NCBI RefSeq assembly: GCF_023078275.1
Contig: NC_062991.1
Location: 5,518,001 to 5,582,000, forward strand
DNA from: Leguminivora glycinivorella
Taxonomy: Eukaryota > Arthropoda > Insecta > Lepidoptera > Tortricidae
Length of the DNA: 64,000 bases
Reading direction: 5' to 3'
This document shows, piece after piece, positions 24,501-36,500 of the stretch (positions are counted from its first letter, which is position 1; the number at the start of each line of letters is the position of its first letter). The notes under the pieces were generated by a model. That model had not been told where the DNA came from. It saw only the letters and a program-made list of their open reading frames with translations, and searched no databases. The position numbers and the translations under genes are program-made.

Positions 24501-27500
24501 GTAAGGAGCGGTTTCAAAACTAGAATCTTGAGTGTTGCGAGGGTTTCAATAAGGCTCTAAGGATAAACAAACTTTTGCCACCAAGTGAAGCACAACATTT
24601 TTTACCACACCAACACGAACAAAACATCAAACTAAATCAAATCTATCAATTCATATTTAAAGTGTTATAAAGTGTTCTATCAATTCATTCAATATTTATC
24701 ATTCAAAATCATCATTTATAGGTATAAAATCTACTAGCCAACTTAAGACATCAACTTAAAATTTGTAGGTATCAAATTACTTTGACTCTTATGGATAAAA
24801 TACAATTTTGCTATGTGTCTTCGAATAGAAAAGAAAGCTGTTAGGTACCAGGTTGGTGTCGTGAAATAGTATATTATAGAATGGTAACTTAATGAAGACT
24901 GTAAAAGAATTGAGTACAGTGTTTAGGCCACGAGGCCTGCCGAGTGGACTAAGTAAGGTACGAGACTTTTAGCCTTCATAACGTTACAATTGTGTCGCTT
25001 AACTTCAAACTTCGGTAAACGCATTCTGCCTTAAGGTTGAATATTTAAAAAAATCGCCGCTTTTGGAGTTCTGGTGAAAGCTACTTGCGAATGTTGGATT
25101 ATGTAGGTAATCAGTAATCAGTAATTTATTGCAACTTCATAGGTACATTAAGTTATTACAGTATTTATTCTGTAGAAATGTGTAGGTATTTATTAAAACT
25201 ACTTTTAATGCTTTAGTTATTTGATGGCAACACAAATTAATTACGTTAAGGTTTGAGGAGTTTCCTCAATTCCTCATGAATCTGATTATAAAGAAATCGA
25301 AGCTTTTTCAAAATTTTACTTGAAAACTCAATATGCTTAGCAGACATAACTAAATAAATGTCTCTGTTCTGAACATAAATGCATGCTGTTCTTATAAAAA
25401 TACCAAAGTCACTATGAGTGTGCCATTCAGATTTGAGGAGTTCGGTTCTGACCATCATCAGCAGTTCCACTGCACCAAATATCACTGTTCAGGACTTAAG
25501 TGCATGCTGTTCTTATAAAAATACCAAAGTCACTATGAGTGTGCCATTCAGATTTGAGGAGTTCGGTTCTGACCATCATCAGCAGTTCCACTGCACCTAA
25601 TGTCACTATTCTGGACGTAAGTACATGCTGTTCTTATAAAAATACCAAAGTTACTATAAGCATGCCGTTTAGATTTGAGGAGTTTGGTTCTGACCATCAT
25701 CAGCAGTTCCACTGCACCAAATGTCACTGTTCCGTACGTAAATGCTTGATGATTCTTTAAAAACACAAAAATCACCATATGTATGCCTTTCAGATTGGAG
25801 GAGTTCCCTCGATTTCTCCAGGATCCCATCATCAGATCTGGGTTCTGAGAAAATAGGACCAATATATATGCGTATACATTCAATAAAAAAAAAACAAAAT
25901 CGGTCCAGTAACGACGGTCGGAGATATCGTGGCACAAACATTAAAAAAAAACCGGCCAAGAGCGTGTCGGGCCACGCTTAGTGAAGGTTTCCGTAGTTTT
26001 CCGTATTTTTCTCAAAAACTACTAAACCTATCAAGTTCAAAACAATTATTTCCTAGAAAGTCTTTATAAAGTTCTACTTTTGTGATTTTTTCATATTATT
26101 TAAACATATGGTTCAAAAGTTAGAAAAAATTTAGTACTGTGATTTACTTTTTAATGCAAAATGTGTTCACCTATTTATAAACTTTTAATTTTATATGAGA
26201 ATGTATAAGAAAAAAGTTATTTACTACCGTAAATCATGAAATTAAAACAAGACGGTGATAGCTTCACCGTTTCTAGTTGTAGCAGCTATCAACGACCCGT
26301 GAGTCGGCAATAACATCAACGTTATGTTTAGTTTCTCTTTCTTTTATGTTATTATATCATATCAAGAGAAGTATTTTTATGGAAATGTACATACATATCC
26401 AAACCGGCTAATCTTATGAAAAAATGATTAACGACCTACACTTTGTTATCCAATTTTTATTTTGTAATGTCTTAAGTTGACGAAAATTCTAATATTTTCG
26501 AAGCAACTATGTTGAAAACACCAAAGTTTATGATAAGTTTTTACTATTTAAAACCACGTATATGTGCTTCCTATTTAAAATGTAAGAAAATAACAAACGG
26601 TTTTATAAATGGAAGGCCAATAAAATAAATAAAACATAGTTTTTTATAAGTCGGTAATAGATTTTCCATCCGCACTTATACATTTTATTACCGACTCATA
26701 GGAATCGCTAACAACAGCCACATGAATGTATTGCGGATCATTTATATTCATTCATACCATTAAAAATATACGACCAATCACTTTTTTCTGAAAATATGGA
26801 TCTATCTATCTATCTATCTATCTATTACATGGGAGATATATTGAAAGTGTTTTAGTTGCTGTTTCACCTACCCACCCATACAGTATTTTTAAACGTGAAA
26901 AATAAGCTATTTATCCATAGGTAGGTGGTGTATAATTGGGTTACTATGCCACCTACAGCTACACAGGTACGTATATACGACTTACACTGAGGACACTGAA
27001 CACAAATACCTTTTCTCACGTACGGTCGGAAATATCTGCTTAAAAATCGTTAATAGCCTCACGTCCATTATTATGGGACGGTAATATTAACAATCGACTC
27101 TTTAACTTTAAAGTATGTTTTTTACATCTAAATCTACGATTTAAGCACAGGTCACTTAATATTTATCTTTCATAAACATTCAATTAGCATAAAAAATTAA
27201 AAAACAATATTTTAGGGCAATCTGAATACTTAAAAATAAGGGTTGATTAAAAAATTGCCTTTAGGGGGGCGTTATTAGCTGCGTTTACCTAATTACAAAA
27301 CTATTATTCATGTCAAGTTTCGTGCCTTCTGCACTCCGTACCATACCTTCTACCTTACCTACCTTACCGTTACCTGTAAATTTTTCTTATTCAGGTTACC
27401 AACTTACCAAGGAGCACTAAAATTTGCTGCTATTAAGTAGGTAGATTATTTGTGACTTTGAATCTTTATGTATTATTATTAGTATTTTTGGCACTTTTCA

Positions 27501-30500
27501 CACACGGCTTCCTGAAACAAGAGCAATCATTAAATTTGTGTAAAAAATGCCATTTTGTTGATTTTTCCCAGCGTTCATTTATTTTGGGTTCTGGTTTCAA
27601 AAGATTCGAATGTTGGACGTCGGTGGAAAACCTATGGACGCTTGCAACTCAAAGGGTGTAGAAACTAGTACTCCTTTTTTGAAGAGCCCCATACTGTAGT
27701 CATCGGGAATACCTCGGCAGGGAGCTCATTCCACAGTCGGAGAATCCGCGGGAGGAAATTCCTCTGAACCGCACAAAGCAAAGTGTATGGATGAGCGCCG
27801 CTCACAATCGACAGGGCGCTTATCATCGCTGCGGCAGCGGTGCGATGATGAAGAGAAGACGATGGCATAATAACCAGTTCCTCAGAACACAACCCTTTGT
27901 ATAGAGGCGATAGAACACACATAAAGACGCAAAGTCTCTCCTTAGACTTAAGGATTCAATCAATAACGCTTGTGAGTTTCGTATCGTCAACAATTCGTAC
28001 AGCGTGTCTCTGGTCCAAGATGGTATCCAGGTGGCTTTATGGTACCACATTTAATTGCACAGAATATGATTTTACGCCAATTCATTTGAGGTAATGCGCT
28101 GTAAAGATAATTACTTAAAATTAAAGTTATGTGGACCCAGCACTGAAAGGTCTAAGTCTAGTTATGTGCAAGTTGCGAAAACTTACCAAAAAATCTAAAA
28201 TTTCTTGAAAAAATCACGAAACTTTCACGAAAAATAATGGGAATATAAATTTATGAAATGGAAAGTTTCGGTCCATACAATTGTCCATACAAAGTATGGA
28301 AAGTTTCCGAAGTTTTCCTATGTGAAAATTTCAGAACATTGGAAACTTTCCTTCGACACATCAGTATCTAAGTCAGTCGGGTAACATGCTTAATAATCAT
28401 CTGGAAAAGTTTAAAGGAGCTTAATCTTGCGACAATCATCATAATCAGTTCCGCTTCATCAAATGCCACTGTTTTTAATGTAGGTAAATCATTGATTATT
28501 TGATGGAAATACAAATCAATATACGTACCGTATACCTACCGTTAATATTTGAGGATTTTTCTGTATTCCTTATTCCTCATGAATCCCATTATTAGAACTC
28601 GAGCTTGACAAAATTATGTCTTGAAAACCTAATATACTAACATACAAACATACCAGGCGAAGAGAACAAATTCCCTTATTCAATTCAATTCAATATATTT
28701 ATTATATTTTAAATTTTTAAAATCCTTAGAGTATTAGTATATATCACAAATCCTTAGAACTATGTTAGTACTAAAAGTAACTTAATACTTATCAACTATA
28801 TATAAATAAATTTAATAACGACGTGGAGTGGGGATTGGCGGCGCGTGCAGCTGCCGGACCCACCGCGCAAACAAAGGCGAGTCCCAGCGCTACGCCAGCA
28901 CACTTAAACATGAGCGATATGTTTCACTGAATGGTTCACTCCTGAGCATCATCAGCAATTCCACTCCACCAAATGTCACGATTGGTAATGTGTCCTTGAT
29001 TTTGTCATAAAAATATACTATAGGTGTGCCGTTCATATTTGAGGAGTTCCCTTGCTTCCTTATGGGTCTCATCACCAGAATTTGAGCTTAACCAAAATGG
29101 GACTTGAAAACCGAACATGCTTTACAACCATAACGAAGAAATCAAATCTCATAACAAGAGCATCGAAAAATATGTAGTTCCCTTCTGACCATCATCCGTA
29201 GTTCCACTCAGAATGAAAGAAAAATATATTTATTTGGTATAAAAACATATAACACCATCCAAATGTCACTGTTTTTTGAATGCATCATAATGTTTGACGA
29301 CCGGTTTGGCGTAGTCGGTAGTGACCTTGTGCCTGTTAAGTCGCGGTCCCGGGTTCGAATCCCCGTAAGGGCATTTATTTTTGTGATGAGCACAGATATT
29401 TGTTCCTGAGTCATGGGTGTTTTCTATGTATTTATATATTATTAGCACAAAGCTGAGACTGTCCACTTGTCACGTATACCTAGATTGTAAGTTAAATTTC
29501 CTATGTATTGTAAATTAGGTTACATAGATAGAACTTTAAGATATATTATAAGGTACAGATTTTAACGACCATGTTGTGACAATAAATCATTTATCTATCT
29601 ATCTATCATATAAATCGTTGTCTGGGTACCCACTTGAGCTTACCGTAGGACTCAGTCAATCTGTGTAAGAATGTCCTATAATATTCATTTATTTACTAAC
29701 TAACCTGACAACAAAATTAAAATTTTGAAAAAACCCCGACCGCGACATAGTGGTCACATTTTCATGAAACGTGGCTAAGAACACTCCCGAGTAACTCAGC
29801 TTTCAAATAAAAAAAAAACTAATTGTAAATCAGTTCATCCGTTCGGAAGCTACGATGCCACACATACAGACAAACAGACAGACAGGCAGACACACACACA
29901 GATAACGTCAAACTTATAACACCCCATCGTTTTTGCGTCGGGGGTTACAAATACAAAAGATACTGTATGTATGCATGTACGAGCCATCTACCATATATTC
30001 TGATTATATTAACTCCAACACCCGAAGGTTGTCTGGAAGAGATCGCTCTTAAGCGATAAGACCGCCTGTTGTTACCTCTATTTGATTTATTTTTGTTTCT
30101 TGTGCATTACTTGTAAACTATGTGAGGTGTGCAATATAGATTATTGTATTGTATTTGATGAGTTCCCTCAATTTCTTCAGGATCCCATTATCAGAACTTG
30201 GATTTGATAAAAATTGGATCAATCTGTATAACTATAATTATACTCTATCAAAAAATAATATATCTAAAGACAACCGGATAGACAGATGGACAAACAGACG
30301 GACAGACAGATAGACGGACAGTTAAACGAACAGACAGACAGACAGACAGACGGGCAGACAGACGGACAGACAGACAGACGGACTGACAGACGTACAGACA
30401 GACGGATAGACAGATGGACAGATAGACGGACAGACTACCGTACAGACAAATGGACAGAGAGGCGGATAGACAGACGAGACGGACAGACAGACAGACAAGC

Positions 30501-33500
30501 GGACGGACGGACAGAGTCACGTCACGTCATAATGCTTCTTATTGTACCTTTTTGGTAAAGAACCCTAAAAACAGACAAATTGACAATCTTCTCCGCTCCC
30601 TTTAAGATTCAGAAGTCGGTTAAGTGTAAGCTAAGATAGTAAGTAGGTACTTATTATGGCTTATGCTATTAATATCTTGTGAGTGTGACACCTGAACGAA
30701 AATATGATGAATATATGGTGTTTAAAAATTAAATTATTTTCTAAAATACTCGCACACACACCTATCCCTCTCTTATCTATTAGCGAAGCTGCTTCTACTG
30801 CATACCTATTCATAAAATCATAAGTCATAATGGTCTACATTTTATCTATAATCCACATCATCAGATCTAAGTAGGTACTTATGTTTGTGATGTTAACAAA
30901 ACACATAAAAACACAAAAATAATCATACACGTGCCTTCAAACATTCCTAATGGAATGTTTGAAGGCACGTGTATGATTATTTTTGTAATAGCCGAATTAT
31001 TTTTGTAATAATCGAACACAAACAATGTATATGTAATAGCCACCAACGGCACCAACCTTATTAATCCGATATATTTTTCACTTTTAGTCATATATTTTCT
31101 GTCTTTTTTCATACGCCCCCTTTGCTTTAGTCCAACCGTCTTTAATATATATTTTTAGTAACGATTAATAATTATTGCATTAGATATTTCAAAATAAATT
31201 TCCGTTTTGATAAATTATACATATGATGTGAAATGTGAAATGTCAATGTAACATTATTTTTATTTTCCATAGACAGCTGGCAGCTATTACATTGTGAGGG
31301 GATACCCCCATTTGCCAGAATTTCATTTGCCATAATTTTATTTGCCATCCTATTCAACAATCATAATATTGTTTCTCATAACATCTTATGCCATAATCAT
31401 TGTTTACTATATTAATCTAGTGCCAGAAACTTTGTTTCCCATAAAGTCAGTTTCCATAATGTCATTTGTCAGAATCATCGAAATCCGTAATTACCACATT
31501 CCATACCATCATTTGTCATACAAATTAGCGTCCAGAAAAGTCAATTTCCATAATGTGCTTTGGCAGAATCGAAAACTACTATAATAGGTACTAGAAAGAC
31601 TAGAGAATGAAACTGCTATCAGAAAGTAGGTTAGGTTAGGTTAGAACTGTGACCCCCCGGAAAATGAAAATGCTATCAGAAAGTAGGTTAGGTTAGGTTA
31701 GAACTGTGAACCTCTGGAAAAGGAAACTGCTTGAAAAGTAGGTTAGGTTAGGTTAGAACTGTGACCCCCCGGAAAATGAAAATACTATCAGACAGTAAGT
31801 TGACCCCCTGGAAAATGAAACTGCTATCAGAAAGTAGGTTAGGTTAGGTTAGGTTAGAACTGTGACCCCCTGGAGAATGAAACTGCTGGAAAAGTAGGTT
31901 AGGTTAGGTTAGAACTGTGACCCCTGGAAAATGAAACTGCTATCAGAAAGTAGGTTAGGTTAGGTAATAATATGGGCAACAATTAAAATGGCAATAATTG
32001 CTTATGGCGTTTGAATATTCTATGAAACCATATTATTGCACTTAATAATATGGCTAACAAATAGTATGGCATTGTATGATTATGGAAGGTAATATTCGGA
32101 TAAACAACGAGTATGTCATATGATTTTTATGGTAAACAAATCATTCGGGCAAATGAAATTCAGGCAAGTTCGATTCGGGCAAATGAATATTATGTTAAAT
32201 GACTGTCGGGCAAACAATAGACAACCCATTGTGAGATGTGTCATGATACTCATTGACAGAGTTACACCGGCGTAATTAAACGCTTATTTCAATAAGTATG
32301 ACAACTCCATCTAGCGTCGAATAGAAAAATACAATTACTACTACGTATGCACGTATAACTCAGAAAAAAAAAATTCGCTGACATTGACAGAATTGTGTCT
32401 GTAAAATTATATTTGCTAAAAATATTTGTTTATACTTTTTTTGTTATAATGAAGACTAATTTGCGAAACAGTGAACTCAACTTGTGTTGTGTTGAATGAA
32501 TTGCACACCGGCACCGGCAAAAGGTGTACACCTATCTATATTTATTATCACGTGATTACAAGAAGTCGATCAAGAAATGCGGAGACAAAGAGCACCAGCC
32601 CATTCGCCTCGTCTAGTTCCCGGATCTACATCATCACGCCTGAGGCTTGTGTCGCCTGCGGGACAACGATGTTCGAAGATACTGCCTCTGTGTCATTTTA
32701 TATTTATATTTAAAACATAAATAAACGAATACAACCGTAACTTTTCATACTATCATTTTGTAGTTTGCCCAAGTAGAATTTTAATTAAGTGAATACCGAG
32801 AGACCCATGAATGAAACTTAAATTTACATGATTGGGGAAACAAGGTAGTCTTTTTGGTAGAAGGTGCACGTTGGTGGCCAAAAAGCGTAAATATATTATT
32901 TAGATCCTATCTATTGACAGTTGATTAACACAAACAAATAAGTGATTTTCAACCTTATTACTTCCGGTAAATTTTATCGTCGATCATTGAGTACTAGGAT
33001 AAAATAATGACAGATTAAGCGTCAAAATTCGACTATATATCATTTATACAACAAAAATGGACCGTAATGATTTCTCTAATTTCCTTCCTCTTTAACCAAT
33101 CCATATTATGATACCTAACCTATCCATACTAATATTATAAATGGGAAAGTGTCTGTGTCTGTTTGTTTGTCCGGGCTACCTAATGATTCTCCGACAATTT
33201 TTTAGCCGATTATTGATTCGCCGACAACGATTCGCCGAATGCCGTTTAGCCGAATAATCAAACTATCGCTGTCACTTTTGGTCGAATAACGTTACGTAGA
33301 ATCTTGGTTCGCACACAGTTCAGTTCGCTTCTGTGCAAATTATCCGAACTATTATTGGACATTTTTCATTTAGCAAAGTAATATTTTTGTTTAGGCCATG
33401 TTTAGTCGAATAACGTTTCACATTTTATACATTGTTAAAATATTTTCCAAAGAATGAATTATCGCTGTTGTAAAAAAATTGCGCACTTAATAGACACTTT

Positions 33501-36500
33501 TTTTTCTTACATTCATACATACATATAATCACGCCTGTAGCCCATAAAGGGGTAGGTAGAGCACATGAACTACTAAGTTTCAGTGCCACTCTTGGCAAAG
33601 AGGGGTTGAAAGAAATCCGGATTGTGACATTGCAGTGACAGCGCCACAATTTAACCCATACCCCACAGTCGACCTCTACGACACCCACGGGAAGAAGGGG
33701 GGGGGGGGGGGGGTTCTTAAACAATGTATTGCAATGTATAATGTGAAATTGTTTTCGTTGCGGTAATAATTTACTAGTACATATACTGGCAACATTATGT
33801 TCTTGAAAAAAATTAGTGAATTGAAAACAACAATACATAATTTACTAAAATTAATCCTTGGAATCAGAACATGATGATTAATATAAATAAGTAAATGAAA
33901 TAAATGTGAATTACTCTTACAAACGATCTAACAACTAGATTTTTGAATCCGCAGAAAACTTTTTACGCAAGTTCAAAGCTCCAAGCCAACTCACCAAAAA
34001 AAAAATACCAAATGATCATTGATCACTCGACGTATTGTGTTTCGACCAATTTTGTGTCGGCCAATTTTTACAATTACTAAATGATTATTCGTCTAAAAGT
34101 AAATCGGCGTATCAAATTTCTGCCTACCGACTCCGTTTACGAACGGATATTATGCGAAATTAGAATTTTCTAATCGTTATTCGGCCTAAACAGACGTCGG
34201 CGAATCGTTGTCGGCGTAACGAAAATCGGCGTATTTTATTTCGGAATATCAATCGGGCACCGTTTGTCCGTCTTTCACGGCAAAACGGAGCGACGAATTG
34301 ACGTAATTTTTTAAGTGGAGATAGTTGACGGGATGGAGTGACATAGGCTACTTTTGTCTCTTTCTAACCTTCGACTTCCCTTAAATGGAGAGTGGAAGTT
34401 TGTATGGACCATTCCACAATTTACGTGCGAAGCCGCGGGCAAAAGCTAGTTGCTTAAAAAATTCAATTTTAAATTAATTTCTCCATTTACTATTTATTGG
34501 CACCGTGCGTGAAAGAGTGGTGCTAATTGTTATAAATACATGTCAACTTATGGGTTTGCCTGTGACGGGTTAAGAATTTCACCACCCCCTTTCTTCCCGT
34601 GGGTGTCGTAGAAGGCGACTATGGGATATGGGTTAAATTGTGGTGTGGGCGAGAGGCTGGCAACCTGTCACTGCAATGCCACAGTTTCGTTTTCTTTTAA
34701 CCCCTTATTTGCCAAGAGTGGCCCTGAAGCTTTAGTAGTTTCATGTGCTCTGCCTACCCCTTTATGGGATACAGGCGTGATTGTATGTATGTTGTATGTA
34801 TGTAACTTATGGGCATGTCCAACATTAATGCTCGCAGCGACCGTTGGAACTAAATTTACTCTATGCAATCTAATATGGAAAAGCCGACAAGCCGGCAGCA
34901 CCAGTCGTGCACGTAGCGAACAGAAACATCAGTTTATAACCATTACTGTTTAAGTATTTATCATGAATGAAATCAATTGCGTAGTTTTTATTAAATTATC
35001 TACATCAATAAATAGGGATTTGTAAAATGGCTAAACACCATTCGGACGGAACCTACATTCCTAATTATAGAAACATATCAAAAAGAAGTCGATAAGATAA
35101 GATAAGTTATATTTATACAACATGCCACTGAGTACTACAATAAAGTGGGTTGTAAGGTTGTAAGTAATCAAAGAATTCAATTGATTAATGAAAAAAAATA
35201 TCCTGATATGCACTTTGTGAAACATAAATAAAATGGATTGATGATACGAGACTGAAATTCAGAACTTGGTAACAAAAAACCCCCGTCGCATCTGTGTATT
35301 CTGTCTGTATGTCTGTTTGTTCACGATGAACTCAAAAACTAAAATTGGGTGGCACAATGCGTGGTGAAATTGTGTCCCTTGCGTAAAGTAAGCGATGATA
35401 ATAATTAATAATTATTATAAATGGGAAAGTGTGTGTGTCTGTTTGTTTGTCCGTCTTCCATGGCAAAACGGAGCAACGAATTGAAGTGGTTTTTAAATGG
35501 AGATAGTTAAAGGAATGGAGAGTGACAAAGTCTACTTTTTGTCTCTTTTTAACGCGAGCGAAGCCGCGGGCAAAAGCTAGTACATAATATACATATGCCT
35601 ACCTTTTAAGGATAACTATAAATACATAATATACATATCTACCTTAAGGATAACTTCTAGGTACCATAGTTACCCTTTTTGCATACTTTCCAAGCCGTGC
35701 AAAGTCGCTAGTTAGTGTATTATGTAATGGGTAAGTTTAAGTACTTTTTGACTCAAATATCACGTTTCGTGAGCATGTCCAGGCCGTGACCAACACTGCG
35801 TACAGAAGATTGGGCTTCGTCCTGCGCAATTCCGCGCCTCTGACAGTGGAAGCCACACGCGTGTTATATGCGGCACTCGTGCGTAGTATACTCGAAACAA
35901 ACGCAGTGGTGTGGAGTCCGCATGAGAGTAAATATATCCTCATGCTGGAACAAGTTCAAAAGGCGTATCTCAGAGCATTATACAAAAAAATACACACGTG
36001 CTATCCGTATATGTACCCCACGTTGTTTTTGCAGGGACATCTGGGATACGACTCGCTTCAGTTACGGAGGTTACTCTCTCTGGCGAAATTTACGATCGGG
36101 GTTATTAGAAGCACAATAGATAGCGTGGATCTGGTCGAAGCCTTCATGCGCTTATTTGTGCCTAACCAGTACACTCGCGCGCGGCGCCATCCTAGAGTTG
36201 TGCCGTTCTCGAGAACGTTCTCATTTTACTATGGAGAATATTCTCTTGAGAGAACATTTCCCATACAAACGGGAGAACATTCTCGGGAATGGCACAACTC
36301 TACGCCATCCGCTGCTGGCGGAGGGCGCCACGCGCACACGGGCGCACGCGCAGGCGCCGGTCGCGCGCGCGCACGCACTGCTCAACTCCGTGCTAGAACG
36401 CTAGAAGCATACCCGGAGTGTGATTTGTTCGCTAGTGCAATTGGACGATTGATGATTGAATGTAAGAAGGTGATTGAGAGAGAGATGCCTGTAAGTAGTA

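Larger units (their letters stand above)
33125..34452 (+). repeat. TAATATTATAAATGGGAAAG repeat, copy A, interrupted
   Basis: The left part (AATATTATAAATGGGAAAGT, CTGTTTGTTTGTCCG) is separated from the right part (GTCTTTCACGGCAAAACGGAG, AAGCCGCGGGCAAAAGCTAG) by the insertion at 33174-34261. Uninterrupted copies B and C are at 35405-35582 and 45590-45828. Confidence 0.8.

Noticed and set aside
25382..25760. CRISPR-like regular spacing
   Set aside because: The 121-bp unit is repeated almost whole, with no variable spacer between short repeats, and the genome is an insect's.
25418..25981. Overlapping frames with repeated RFEEFGSDHHQQFHCT
   Set aside because: This is translation of the 121-bp tandem array; no start context, no family, and single copies elsewhere are broken.
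30248..30558. 90-residue frames on both strands
   Set aside because: Both come from the CAGA/CGGA tetramer array, whose unit lacks stops. Composition is only the repeat (TDRQTDRQ).
31598..31970. True telomere end
   Set aside because: TTAGG words are in short groups inside a 50-75-bp unit with unique sequence on both sides, so this is interstitial.
34621..34953. 110-residue frame
   Set aside because: It covers the (TATG)n retroposon, which gives the same frame at the other copies (1746-2021, 46442-46714).
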